The notes under the pieces were generated by a model, which searched no databases, had not been told where the DNA came from, and was given only the letters and a program-made list of their open reading frames with translations. A program made the position numbers and the translations under genes. A stretch of 64,000 nt of DNA from Heracleum sosnowskyi (taxonomy: Eukaryota; Streptophyta; Magnoliopsida; Apiales; Apiaceae): NCBI GenBank assembly GCA_030848705.1, contig CM061245.1, forward strand, positions 64,258,006-64,322,005, given 5' to 3'. Numbering within the stretch: the stretch's first letter is position 1; each line of letters opens with the position of its first letter. Positions 44,281-56,335 of this stretch are shown piece after piece.

Positions 44281-44485
44281 TAATTTTAATAATATAAACA
44301 AAAAATGAGTACGTTTTTAAGTCTAATAGAATTGTCAATGTAAAAATTCATAAGTTTATCTTCTATTCGGGATCGTGAGTACTTTTAGTTGAATAATAAT
44401 GACTGAATCATCATTAAATTAAAAAATATTTCGTTAATTTATATAATTATAAATTTTAAAAAGCAACCGTGCATTGCATGGGCTA
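44281..44485 (+). mobile_element. Helitron-like 3' end, right part
   Basis: Continuation of the Helitron-like unit cut by Gypsy-1. It ends in an imperfect hairpin CCGTGCATTGCATGG, then GCTATAAACTAG followed by T, as Helitron 3' ends do. Confidence 0.5.
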
Positions 44486-44822
44486 TAAACTAGTATATTA
44501 AATGACATTTAGGGACAAATTAAGTTAGTGAAATGATTGTGAAATTATAATTTTACCCCTTTAAAAACTGGCCACCAAGTCTGGTGAGAGAGCCGATAGG
44601 TTCAACAAAGTGGTTCCTCAGACTGGGAGGCATTCCCGGTGTTTTCGTTGCCTTTTTTAAAGTTGGCATGTACGTATCTCTACACCCGTATCTAAAAGAG
44701 GTTATAGATTTTTACCACCTGACTCCAACGCAATTAACCCCTAATAGCTCGTAGCTTACAGCTTCCAGGTTCATTGATTTTTGGCCGAAAGCAACGTTTT
44801 TTAGCAAACAGCTTCCACTTCA
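44486..44822. other. No recognisable gene
   Basis: Spacer downstream of the hydrolase gene with normal GC content and no frame or terminal repeat that I recognise. Confidence 0.5.
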
Positions 44823-44963
44823 CAGTAAAACCTTGATAAAATAATACTCGATAAATTAATAAAAAAATTCAGTCCAGATATAATAGACTTTGAGTATATT
44901 TTATCTTGATAAATTAATAAAATTTACCGGTGCCGAGGCTATTAATTTATCGAGATTTTACTG
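44823..44963. mobile_element. Emigrant-type MITE (pogo-like), 141 bp
   Basis: It starts CAGTAAAACCTTGATAAA and ends in the near-complement TTTATCGAGATTTTACTG. The inner parts are also complementary, so the whole can fold into a hairpin. CAGTAAAACCTC is the Emigrant terminal sequence. The TA duplication is CA on the left (one change) and TA on the right. Confidence 0.75.
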
Positions 44964-45335
44964 TAGGAGGTTTATACGTCATGTTTGAAGGAAATTTGAT
45001 GCCTCAGCACATAATTTTACGTTAATTCATCTCTTTAAACTCTGAATGTATGTCAATTTTGAACAAATATGGTAGCTTATTTACGAAATTATTATTAACA
45101 TGTTTGAGTTTGTAAATGACAAAGAAAAACAAAATTAATTTTTGAACAAAAAACACAGTTAAACAATAATGTAAATTGTTGTATTTATATCATCAAGATT
45201 TTAGGCTGACACCCATTCTGTTGTATTTATATCATCAACTGTTAATAATAATGTATCAATCTTACAGGACCAGGGTCTAATGGGTTTTTCTGTAAAAGGA
45301 CAAATTAGAAGAATGTTTGCTTACCAGTAGACGGA

Positions 45336-45590
45336 CTACCAGGAAAATGAAGGCAGTACGTATGATGGATAAGCATCGTACTTAAGTGTAAGAGCATCCA
45401 CAGAAGACTGATCCGCAACTTCTCCAAATTCATCAAGTCCTAGTTCAGTAGCATGAATTCCACCAGTAATGAATGCCGACTGGATCCCAGCAATATTTGC
45501 ACCTTTTATGTCATGGTGAAGAGAGTCCCCCACAGCAACACAATCACTAGCATCCACACCAGCCATTGTCATAGCTGCTTTGTAGATAAT
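45336..45590 (-). CDS. Hydrolase exon 7 (HAD motif IV, C-terminus)
   Basis: After ATCACCAG it reads IIYKAAMTMAGVDASDCVAV, GDSLHHDIKGANIAGIQSAF, ITGGIHATELGLDEFGE and ends LPSFSW. GDSLHHD supplies the Mg2+-binding acidic residues. Confidence 0.92.
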   Translation of the reverse strand: MIYKAAMTMAGVDASDCVAVGDSLHHDIKGANIAGIQSAFITGGIHATELGLDEFGEVADQSSVDALTLKYDAYPSYVLPSFSW

Positions 45591-46347
45591 CTGGTGATCA
45601 TCAATGAACATGTAAGTAAACAGGATCTGTCGGCTAATCAGTTACTGATCAGTTTTGCAGGTAATAATAGGCTGGCAGAAGATAGAGGATCTTCATTTAC
45701 AAGTTTCGGATTACTGAGTTGTAATACATAGCGTCAAAGACTTATTAGAAGAGCCCAAAATTTACACATTTTCATGTCATGTTGGCAACCCATGATGCAT
45801 TCAACAATTTTTCATAGTAAATGTGCACAGACACGTGACATGCTTTTTTATTAGATGGAACTAGCTTTATAGCCCGTACGAGGCACGGGCATACTCTATA
45901 ATATTGCGTAATTTTTTATTAATTTTGACGTATTTTATGAATTATTCGAAAATTTAAGTTAACAATATTTGTTGCGAGACTAAATCCCCTATTTTATACA
46001 TGTTGTATTTGTTTAGTAGAAAGTTCGCGTAAACACAGGTAATATTTAGATATTAGTAAATTGTTATCGATTCCATAATAATTTGTTGTTGCATAGTATA
46101 TTTTTTAACAAAAATGAATGACCATATTACATGTTAATAAAATTATAAAATTATTACTCGATATGATTTTGCATGCATATTTAAAATTTTCATCACTCAC
46201 TTGAAAAACAAGTAACATATTTCATGTCATATATTAATAAGAAGTCCATGACACAAAATTATATCATATTTATAACTATTTCAACATCATTAACATTTTA
46301 ATTATATATACTTTTTGTTTTTTTAAATAACTTAAAATAACACACAC

Positions 46348-46388
<41 letters not shown>

Positions 46389-49300
46389 TACAAAATAATT
46401 AGTATACTTTAATGAAGATTAGTTATCAAATGGGTAGAGATATTAAGATGAACTAACAATAGAGATATTTATATGAGATAATTATAATATAGATTAAAAT
46501 TTAATTTTGTAATTTGAGAGTATGATTGTCATTTCGCATGAAATAAATTGACTCATTGAACTCCCTAGTTCATTGAAAAATTATTGCATCCCCCCTCCGA
46601 AATATCTCTCTGCTCTCGTCTCCCCCCCCTTTTCTCTTTCTCTCGGTTTCTGTGCCAAAACTTTAGCCTCATTCTCTTCCCCTCCGGTCTCTCTCTCTCT
46701 CTCTCGGTTTCCATGCCAAAACTTTAGCCTCATCCTCTTCCCCTCCTCCGGTGTCTCTCACTCGGTTTTTGTGCCAAAACTTTAGCCTCATTCTCTTCCC
46801 CTCATCCGGTGATTTCTTCGGTGCCACTGCCCGGAGATCCCTCTCTTATCCCTCTTATCATTCTTTGTCTCTTTAGCTTTTTTTTTCCTTCCTCCCCCGT
46901 CCGCCCTTTCTCTTTCCTCCCCGTCTTCTTCACATTTTCTTCTCAACTTTTGTTTTGGATCTGTATTTTGATCGGTTCATTCTAACTCTATATCTTCTAA
47001 TTTATGTTCGTTCCAGGACTTTGTGGCAGATCACTCGTACTTTTCATGGATGAAGACGGATTTCAAGACATGTTACGATTGTAGAATTATTTTTTAGATC
47101 TAGTTTAGATTTTGTTAGTTTCCCTGATAATTGGTGTACTTATTTCTTGCGTTCACTAACCTAGATTTCTGTTTTTTAAAAATTATATCGATTAGAAATC
47201 GACATCACTGCATTGTTTCCCTCACTTGCGTCTTGGTGATTAATCTGTTCGATTCGATATATTTTTGGATTTTCATATGGTCTAAGGCTTTGTATTGTTA
47301 TATCCCAGTACTGTGGATTGATTTCTCTTTCATGTAATATCTAGTATGTAATTTTTTTCTCTTAATTTTGTATAAGTAATTAATGCTGCATATTATGTTT
47401 TTTAAGATACATGAATGATCATGTTACATGGTATCAAATTTATAAAAATATTACTCGATATGATTTTGCACGCGTACTCCAATTTAGTTGGTGATGAATA
47501 ACTATATTTCGTCAATACTTTAAAAAACAATTAACATGACATCAAATCATGTTATGTTACTAAAAAATTGATATTACAAATTCATGTCATATTTATAATT
47601 ATCTCAATATCACTATCTTTTTAATTATATTTTATTAATATTTTAAATTATGTTTATTGCAAAAAATAACATATGTACATTTATATGCAAATATTAAATA
47701 CAAAATAATTAGTGTACTTAATAAAGATTAGTTATTAATGATTAGAGATATCAAGATGTATTAACAATAGAGATATTAATATGAAGTAAATAGAATAGGG
47801 GTTGAAAAGTCATTTTACACCTTGAAGGGTATAATTGTCTTTTAACAGTGAATAAATTCGCCCAATAAACTCCCTAGTTGTGAGGCACGGGTATACTCTA
47901 AAAAATTATGTAATTTGTGATTAATTTTGGTGTATTTGTGAGATATTTTTAAGTTAGTGACAATTGTTATGAGATTAACGTTCCTATTTTTTCTATAATT
48001 TTGTATAATTTACCGGTAAATATTTGATGATGCATGGTATGTTCTTTACAAAACACAAATACGTATACTATACATTGATAAAGTTAAAAGAATTATTACT
48101 CGTTATGATTTTTCGTGTATATTCTAAATTAATTGATGATGAAAAATTTCCTTTCTTATAATTATATCACAGTTAACATGACATGAAATTATGTCACATG
48201 AAATCATGTTATTTTTATAATTGTTTCAATATCAATTTTTTTAATTATGACTCACAAATCTCTTAACTACTATAGTAATTTTTATAATTGTCCTTTTACA
48301 TTGAACTAAATGATTCACAAACCTCCTAATTGTTATAGTAAATATGTATTAAATATGTAATAGATAAGGTTCAAAAACTCGAAAATTGGTTCCGCTTAAT
48401 TTTGTCTTCAAAATCCGAGTACTCGTTTTCAACATCCAAGTACGAGCTCAAATTCAAATTGGTTGACAATCGAGTTCCGAGTACTCATCTGTGTACTTGG
48501 CCGAGTCAATCGATTTTTAAAATCACAGGTAACAGGTAACAGATAAGATTTACTTTCTTAACCTGTATAATACAAGCATACTTGTATAAATTCGGGTATG
48601 CACTATTTACGTTTACGAGTAATGAAAATATTTTGATACAAGATTGCTTTATTTGAAAATTTTAGTATATTATGTGTTTAAAAATTAAATTATTATGTTA
48701 TTTTTGCTCGATGATTAGTGTAAAAATGCCAATGAATTGATTTAATTATAAACTATTGTGTAATAATGAGTAGACACAATTAATACAAGCATATTAAATA
48801 AAGAAATCATTAATTACTACTCATTATTATGAAATAAAGATTGGAAACAATTAATGCTTACATATTAAATAAAAAAATCATTAATATATAATAGGGGTAA
48901 TTTGGTAATTATACATTGAATAAATTGTCTCATCCAACTACCTAGTTGCTCTATTATATATATAAATAATAGATTTGCATTAAATAATAAAAGCAAGAAA
49001 GTTCTTACATGTGCATGTCAGCATAATGTAAGCATTAAAAAAAACTTAGGGCCTGTAAGCATGTGTTTTCAGTTTTTAGGTGTTTGTTAGCAATTGGCAT
49101 TTCCTCCTTAAGAAGTAGATATGGCTAGCTTACTTAAAAACTTGCAAGACACTGATGCAATTTCGATCTTTTTTAAATTATTTAAGTAATCGTTACATTT
49201 AATTGGACATTGATTTGATTTTCTTTCACACCAATACTTATTTTTGATAAGTTATTAGATTTTGTATAAATAATTTTAAGTGGGAGTATATCTGTATTAA

Positions 49301-52300
49301 TGATTTTTTGAAAAATAATCTTAAAATTTTGAATTGTATTAGTTTCTTTCAAAAAAATAATCATATTTTCATCTCTATCTAAAAATATGAATAATACTAA
49401 AACAAAAAAGTACATTCATTTTCTTAAAAAGATAAATGTGACAAAATATGGTTAATCATACATGAAAAGAAAAAAGAAAAAAAGAAGAGGACATCTGCAC
49501 TATGAAAAGATGAATGTATATTAGCAATCAACAAAAACAAACACAGGTGAGAAACATATAACATATTTTAAAATATTTAATCTCTAAATATTAATTATTC
49601 ATAATTTTTGCACTTTGTTTTAGAATTTTGTGGATTACGATCACTAAACATAAATAAATTTTGGAGTTTTTAAAAAATATGTAATTAAATTTTTTCTTTG
49701 CAATTTAACAATATTATAAATCTATACTATTATATTAAAGCCGAAACATTGAAAATTTTGGTTTTCGGTCCTTTTATTTAATAAATAATAAAATAATGTA
49801 TATAATAGTAAATAGCCGATTGCCTTTCCTAATTAAAACATATTACCTTTTAATTAAAATATATTAGTTTTTTTAAACACACCTAAAAATACCAATTATA
49901 CTATATCTTCCAATCATTAATATTTCCTTTTTCTATTAAAACATGTTGCATTTTAATTAAACCATATTACCTTTTATAAACACACATAAAAGTACCAATT
50001 ATACTATATCTTCCAATCAATAATACACCCTAAAAATACCATACACTATAACTTCCATCATTAATAAAATATATAAAACTCATTAATACACACTCAAAAA
50101 TACTATACATTATATTTTTTAATTATTAATAAAATATATAAAAAAAACCCCTACATTGTACGGGCTATAAGCTAGTAATCATATAATAAACTATATGTAC
50201 AAAAATAGTATATTTTTTTGAGGTTTGGTGATAACAGCAAGCATGTGCAAAATTGAACTAGGCGGAACTTTTATTCATATAATTGAATTACCTCCCCAGG
50301 CTTGCCCATCCACTTTACTTCACCACCAAGTTTTTCATATTTGTCCGCCAATGTACCTAAGAATATGCGAATTTTCAATTAAACTCTAATACATATGCAG
50401 TTATAATTGCATGAAGCCAGTGACCTAAAAATAAAGCTGAATATACAATGTTACTTTTGGCGAGAGGCACACTAAGAGAACTAGGCGCAAGTTGCGCACC
50501 TCATCAAAGAGAGGGTTACGAGTTACAATAAATTAACCTCATCAAAGAGAGGTGAAAGAGTTGCAATTAATATACTTTATATATATATACGTAGATATAG
50601 AAAGACAATTAATATACTTTATATATATATACGTAGATATAGAAAGACAGAAAGTACCCAATGCAACATATTCACAAGTTATTTCTCAACCAAATCTAAT
50701 TCACGAAGAAAGAATACATTAGAAGCTTGACAAACCGTAAAAATATTCGTTAATTACGGAGAAGATGACTAGTGTGTCGATTTTAATTCTTTTCCGTACA
50801 TTTCTGATACTTTTTCTTGTAAAAAGCGTGCCTTTCCATTGACTAAGACATTCTTTTTGTACAATAGCAGAATTTTTCTTTACCTGGCATGATGCGTAAA
50901 GCTCTAGCCTCGACCGTAACAAAATCTGGATTTGCCACTACCATCGGTATTTGTTTAATCGCAGACTCCTCCAATATTTTTTCAAGATCCTCGAGCTTCA
51001 CTGGCAGCGGTTCTCCGGAGGAAACCCCCAAAGCTTCAGTTCCATGTGCCAATATAAAATCAGCATCTTTAACTTTCTCCACAACCTCTAATCCTAAGCC
51101 CTATAAATACAGTTCCGACATGAATTATCAACTTAATTTATAGAAACAGTAAAGATTACTTGAGGAACAAACAAGAGAATAGTTCATAGATAGGCTATTC
51201 CAGAAACTTACACTAAACAGATGGCATTATGAGGCCATTCAAAAACAATGTGCGATCAAACTCATAATAAAAAATAGATAACCAAAACCAAAAGCATTCC
51301 TGGGTTCCAGAAAATGTACTACTTCTTAATTGGACTCCTGACTATAACTTGCACTTGAAGACAAAACTAAATAGCTTTTACTTAGTGAAATGTTTCGAGA
51401 GAGATCTTGTGCTTTTTACATTACATAAGACCAAATCGCAATGTCCATAAATTCAATGTTCCAGAAAACCATCATACCGCAGCTTCTCAAATAATTAACA
51501 TACATGGGTGGCACTCAAGAGAGAACTTCTTATATAGAGTCCGGGAGAGAACCATTACATAAATATTCAGAATACATATGTTTATCACATTTTTTATTAG
51601 ATATAATTATAAATTTCAATTATTCAATCAAAAAGCGAAATTAAACTACTTCTTTTTAAAAAAATAATTGAAAATTAGTCAAATAGTCCAAAGTAATTCT
51701 ACAGCCGAATCAAATTCATCCAAAATGATTTTGCAACAGAATCAAATTTAAAATCAATGTTTTTATTCAAATTTTTAATGTTACTCCCTCCGTCCCATCC
51801 ATTTGTTAACATTTGAAATGGAGGGATCGGCACGCATTTTAAGGCTCCTATAAAATATAGTTCCATTATTTATTTTTAAATTTTTTTTTTTTGAATAAAA
51901 ATCCAAACATTTAATTTTTATTCAAAAGGAAAAAAAATTAAAACAATTAATGGAACTATACTTTAAAGTAGCCTTAAAATGTGTGCCGAGCCTTCTCTTC
52001 CAAATGTTAACTTCCTGCTGGAACGGAGGGAGTAAATTTTTTATAAAATTTGTATATGTCAATATTCTACATTAGAATCAGATTATATATTTTATGAAAA
52101 AAAATTAAAATTATTTATGAGATTCTATAAAAGAATACATGGTTCTCCCCGATTCTCTATATAAGATGGTTCTCTCTGGAACAATGGCCTACATACATTA
52201 GTATAACAACATAGTGTATGTAAAGCCATTTGGTAGATCAAGAAAAAAATACGTACAAAAAAAACATACAATCATAGAGAGAAACAGGGGAGGATATATT

Positions 52301-54067
52301 TTCACAAGGAACAGGTAGGATGTCTAAGAATCAGATACCTCAAGGGATATAGCACCGCGGTCATTCCATGTCATGTGAATGCAGGACCTTCCCAGTGCAG
52401 CAAACCAAACATCATCTCTCCTATAAGTATAAGTTCCAGTACAAAGTTCTTGATTTCCAAATTTATATATGGTATATGCAAGTCAATGTAAAGATGTGGA
52501 CAAAAAAAAGTCAAAAACATACTGAGGAATGAATAAAAACTTTGAAAATTTAGATGTGGACAAAAGACTAATTTTAAAGCAATATCTGAAAAGTTGTTTT
52601 AGTCATAGCAACAACTGTAAGGGTCCAAGCAATTCCTTTTAGAGCAGTGACAGGGATTAATGACGACATGACATGTTTGTCTACATAATCTGTTTCAGGC
52701 ATTAAAGAGTAGTTTATTAAATACCACAAAATAAAAATGAGTAGTTTTATACTTTTATTGCTTCCTCCATCCATAGTAAACATGCCTGATGGTAGGATAG
52801 AAATTATTGAGAATTTCAAATAAATTAGGCTGATAGAGAGTGTTTCCAAATTTTGAGCTCAAGTATAATAGTTTGGAAAAAAAGTTGCGTCCAAGATTGC
52901 AAGATACAGATATATTTTCTGTTTGATGCAAAGTTAATGTCAATCTTATGCTTGATGGCACCACAAGAAATCACGAAGTTACTCGTAGATCATATTTTAA
53001 GAGATAGCCTATGAGCTTCTATATATTCATAGCATATTCCATTTATTAGGAGGCTGACTACTAGCATATTTTCACCATGGTTCTTAAAGAATGGACCCTG
53101 TATTTGAGGCAAAAAAAAGACCCTCAGAGTGTTTCTGGTAAGAATTTGCAGAACAAGCAAGAAAAAATTCTGGTTCCTTTTGATACAACGAAATTGAATC
53201 CTGCAACTGCAAGATGTTTTGTGGATCTGTGGAAATGAAAGTTACATAAGCTTAATATGAAATAGAAGGTGAAATGCAATTAGTAATGAAGTGGTTCCAC
53301 ATATTATTTGGTTCAAAAAGAGCAGGATACACAAGTTGAAATAAATTATCTGACAGTAGTCAAGTCAAAAAGAGTTTAAGTTTTGGACCACAAGTATTAA
53401 AAACTTGTGTTGGAAGGGTAATCTGGATAACTGAGGATTAACTTTTAGAACAAGTTTCCTCTTGTGAACATTTTTGCACATCAAAAATGAAATCGTTGCA
53501 CTTGGAAGGTGTTTCCATCTTTGACACCCCTTCAGAAGAGCCCCTACAGATCTTACTTCAAGACATCAATTGTGTGACTATTCACTATATATAGGATGGT
53601 GGTGATTCCACGGCCTAGATTCGTTAGGCAGGATCATTAGGATGTTTAATTAAATTTGCTAGATCATAGAACAGTAAAGGGACATACTCCAGGTAAAATA
53701 ATATTTTGATATACCCTCTCTTCTCACGGAAAGTGCCCCATCAGCAAATTTCGTAAAATCATACAATACTTTTGCTCCACGTAACTGCCTAAACTTAAAA
53801 GATGTTTAGTGAAGCTCTGATAACTTGATAAAAAGTTGTCACCACAATTACAGAAATGTCAGTATCACATTAAACAAATTATACTATCTAAGAGAAAATT
53901 GACAGAAAATTTCGAAGTAGGAAAATTCTAAAATCTTTTTTATCTAACTTGTACAGAATTACAATGAGTTCTTTGATCGTGATATGTGGATTACCAAGTG
54001 ATAATAGAAATCACAGTTAAATGAAACAATTGTATAATTGTATCCAATATTAGCAACAATATATATA

Positions 54068-54113
<46 letters not shown>

Positions 54114-56335
54114 ACCATTTGCAAGGTTCAGTATTCAACCTTTGAAGGTGTTGATAGGTTAATTCTCCGCTCGTGATTGCTCCAACAAACAGAGATGGAT
54201 CAAAACCCAGGTTACCTATTTTTTCCATCGTTGTCGATGCACGTCTAGACGAATTGCTAATAATCACCATCTTTGCACCAGAGCTAGCCAATTTTTTAAC
54301 TAATATAAGAAATATTAAAACATATAGCAATATTTGTGAACTCATAAATTTAAGGCAACAGGAACACTTAAACAAGTTTGTGAAGATAATAAACAAGTAA
54401 AAACTTACACGTTGAAACTGCACCAGGATAAGCTTGTTTTCCATCATGAAGCACTCCAAATTGATCCAAGAACCACGCCTGCATTGTGGTAAACACAAGA
54501 GAAACAAACTTATCAAGATTACCTCAAAGTAAGGGCTAAAACAATACAATACACCAAAAACATTAGAAATGGCAGTAAAAGTGTTAGGCTGTAACTGTAA
54601 TTAAAAATAGTTAGAAGCTTGGATTTCCAAAATGACACATAGCTTGCATACAATTACTACAGACATGGAAAGAAAGCAACAACCAGTACCATCATCGAAT
54701 AAATTAGTACCTGTTCTAACAATAATTAACCTTCTGATTCAGCAATATATCACTTATGTTGAGAGATTGGGATATGTTGTCGAAATTTGAAAAGATAAAA
54801 TTGGAATTTGAGGAATTACCTGGTGCAACTATACGAAAAAAAAATCAAAAGAGCAGCAATAGGCACTACCACTCTACCAGAGAGCCCGTTGCTGTTAAGC
54901 TCTGATAATTAAAAAAAATAAAAACTCAAGAAATTGGCTGCTTCTAAAATGTAGGTCGTCTTCCTAACTTGAGATTTTGGTGTACTAGGTAAATAAATCA
55001 AAGAGTAAGTGAAAATTAAAGTTTCTTTATGTCGCATTGGTGTACAAATGGGTGATGACTAAGATGTAGTTATTTAGCAACAAAAATACTAAGATGTAGT
55101 TGCATTGGTTTTATGAAGACTTCAACAAGAATGATTTCTAAAATTAACATTATACTTCTTCAATATGTATTAAGCACATTTCCATCTACAGAACATGATG
55201 CCTTTTAAAATGAAAAACATCTAGACAAAATTAGCCTTATCTGTGAATTAGTTATGTCCAAAGACGGTGTAACTTGTGCATAAGAAGGGTTGAGCGTCAG
55301 ACCACGTTCTGTGAAAAGCAGGGGCTAATCCTGAGGTATAATCTAAAAGTAGGATCTGTCCAGAATATGACATTCAACACAAGTCCAAAATATACTAGCC
55401 TTATTGCAGCTATCTTGGATAATCTGCAAGCCCGTCAGAGTCCCAGAAAAGGTCATGATTTGTCTGTGCACTTGGTAGTCATACTTAAAGTGCTTTTATT
55501 GCCAACTAATTGCGCCATATTATTTCATGCGAACTTGTGGTATTAGAAACTACCCTTTTCTATAAACCAGCAAAAACTGGTCCCCGAATTCTCAATAATA
55601 TTCACTGAAAACTGTATGACATTGGTACCTAATAATTTACAAGATATTAATGACAACTAAACGCACTTACCACAATTTTGACGTTACCCAAATTTTTTAT
55701 ATAAAAAACTCATAAAAAGATTAAGTTTCCCATGGTCATTTGACAACATACCAACAAATACAAAAAGATAATATTAACCAAAAAATATTTTTCTATAAGA
55801 ATCCCATATATATATCTAGAGTTATAATCGCGAATCACCTATTAAAACTTTATGAGGGGTAGTTTATGTCTCTCGTTAAGACAGAACAAACCCTCACTCA
55901 ATAAGGCAACTGAACATGGTATAAGTAAACTAGTTCTATATGTCACATTTGTGTTGATGACGGGATTTTATAATTTGATGGCTGAATGATAAATACACAA
56001 CAGAATTGCGGAAATGCTTTTCTTGTTCAAACTTTGAGTATCATGTTTTCTAATTTAAAATCATGTTTGTATGACATATATTGGATACATACATAATTTC
56101 CATAAGTAAAACACAGTAATATTTGTAAAGCTAAATGCGAAATTTTAAAAGTGTACTAGGTGAGCAAACAGTTAGGTTATGAAGCTTAACTAATGCGAAA
56201 AGGACATAATAAGAGACACAACTCGAAAATACGAGGATTGGAAACCTTAAATTGACGAGATTCAGCAATTTGTTGAATTCCGATTGTATGCGAGGAAATG
56301 GGATTAGCTGTGGCTGTGGAACAATTTGACATCAT
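45336..56335 (-). CDS. HAD-superfamily class IIA-like hydrolase, 7 exons (joined CDS 939 bp)
   Basis: Exons on the minus strand: 56335-56246, 54478-54409, 54299-54140, 52420-52339, 51100-50884, 50356-50292 and 45590-45336. All borders are GT-AG and the phases fit, giving 312 residues with a TAG stop at 45336-45338. HAD motifs: I, WFLDQFGVLHDG (exon 2); II, MVIISNSSRR (exon 3); III, Lys of MGKPGE (exon 6); IV, VAVGDSLHHDIKGA (exon 7). In motif I the nucleophile Asp is present, but the second Asp of the usual DxD is Phe, as in one class IIA subfamily. It is thus probably a small-molecule phosphatase or a relative with changed chemistry; the substrate is unknown. The N-terminus shows no clear targeting signal. 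Introns are 109 bp to 4.7 kb, enlarged by transposons. No lesion is seen, so it is probably a working gene. Confidence 0.88.
45861..48966 (-). mobile_element. Tandem Helitron-like units in hydrolase intron 6
   Basis: On the minus strand the 3' end is GCCCGTGCCTCGTACGGGC, then TATAAAGCTAG followed by T (45861 on the plus strand), a hairpin plus CTAG. The far end, TCTATTATTTATATATATAATAGAG (about 48942-48966), looks like a Helitron 5' end preceded by A. The phrase GAGGCACGGGYATACTCTA occurs at 45880 and 47882, and AATAAATT...CTCCCTAGTT occurs at 46543 and 47844 (a diverged form near 48915). This suggests two or three units head to tail. No Rep/helicase coding sequence is present. An AT microsatellite of about 35 bp lies at 46350-46384. 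Confidence 0.55.
46635..46812 (+). repeat. Three tandem copies of a CT-rich unit of about 57 bp
   Basis: Each copy contains GCCAAAACTTTAGCCTCAT and TCTTCCCCTC after a CTCTCGGTTT start. The copies differ by a few bases and by CT-dinucleotide number. It lies inside the Helitron-like region of intron 6. The 70-codon frame over it is a by-product. Confidence 0.85.
49721..50175 (+). mobile_element. Non-autonomous Helitron, 455 bp
   Basis: It starts TCTATACTATTATATTAAAG after A (49720) and ends CTACATTGTACGGGCTATAAG with CTAG before T (50176). TC...hairpin...CTAG inserted between A and T is the Helitron signature. It lies in hydrolase intron 6, 116 bp from exon 6. No coding sequence. Confidence 0.7.
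50292..50356 (-). CDS. Hydrolase exon 6 (HAD motif III)
   Basis: 65 bp, GTLADKYEKLGGEVKWMGKP then GE, between CTTAG and GTAATT. The Lys in MGKP is the motif III Lys. Confidence 0.88.
50575..50650. repeat. 37-bp tandem duplication in hydrolase intron 5
   Basis: CAATTAATATACTTTATATA followed by TATATACGTAGATATAG occurs twice in a row (from about 50554 and 50606), a recent duplication in the intron. Confidence 0.7.
50884..51100 (-). CDS. Hydrolase exon 5
   Basis: GLGLEVVEKVKDADFILAHG, TEALG, then LEDLEKILEESAIKQIPMVV and ANPDFVTVEA..RIMP, with acceptor TTTATAG and donor CAG/GTAAAG. ADFILAHGTE and VANPDFV are typical of the cap/core transition in this family. Confidence 0.9.
51513..52181. mobile_element. 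MITE of about 670 bp in hydrolase intron 4
   Basis: The ends are inverted repeats of about 40 bp: AGAGAGAACTTCTTATATAG then AG..CGGGAGAGAACCAT on the left, and ATGGTTCTCCCCGATTCTCT then ATATAAGATGGTTCTCTCT on the right. The exact borders and TSD are not clear. The family is unknown to me (Mutator- or hAT-like are options). A Stowaway element is nested inside. Confidence 0.6.
51784..52032. mobile_element. Stowaway MITE, 249 bp, TSD TA
   Basis: It starts CTCCCTCCGTCCCATCCATT and ends in the near-complement GGAACGGAGGGAG. It is flanked by TA on both sides (51782-51783, 52033-52034). Most of its length is self-complementary. Stowaway is the Tc1/mariner-type MITE of plants. Confidence 0.88.
52339..52420 (-). 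CDS. Hydrolase exon 4
   Basis: RDDVWFAALGRSCIHMTWND, then RGAISLE, between acceptor CTTATAG and donor GAG/GTATCT. Part of the class IIA cap insertion. Confidence 0.88.
52421..54139. other. Hydrolase intron 3
   Basis: 1.7 kb with no recognisable nested gene. An (AT)n microsatellite lies at 54061-54112, 28 bp from the exon 3 donor. Confidence 0.7.
54140..54299 (-). CDS. Hydrolase exon 3 (HAD motif II)
   Basis: KLASSGAKMVIISNSSRRAS, then EKIGNLGFDPSLFVGAITSG and ELTYQHLQ; phase 2 at the donor AAG/GTTGAA. The intron before it is only 109 bp. Confidence 0.9.
54409..54478 (-). CDS. Hydrolase exon 2 (HAD motif I)
   Basis: Begins after AATGCAG with AWFLDQFGVLHDGKQAYPGA and ends in ACG T/GTAAGT, phase 1. 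It contains the nucleophile Asp. Confidence 0.88.
54479..56245. other. Hydrolase intron 1
   Basis: 1.77 kb. A stretch of higher GC at about 55250-55510 holds a 90-codon plus frame without recognisable product. No transposon termini recognised. Confidence 0.6.
56246..56335 (-). CDS. Hydrolase exon 1
   Basis: 30 codons, MMSNCSTATANPISS..., ending RQFK/GTTTCC, phase 0. Two ATGs stand in tandem; the first (56335) is preceded by GGGGG. This exon was found from the family's usual start (a short variable region, then IxxIAExRxFKAW). Confidence 0.75.

Noticed and set aside
54070..54549. 159-codon frame taken as a complete protein
   Set aside because: It reads through an intron between exons 2 and 3 and ends in a Tyr-Ile run encoded by the AT microsatellite. 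Only the exon parts are coding.
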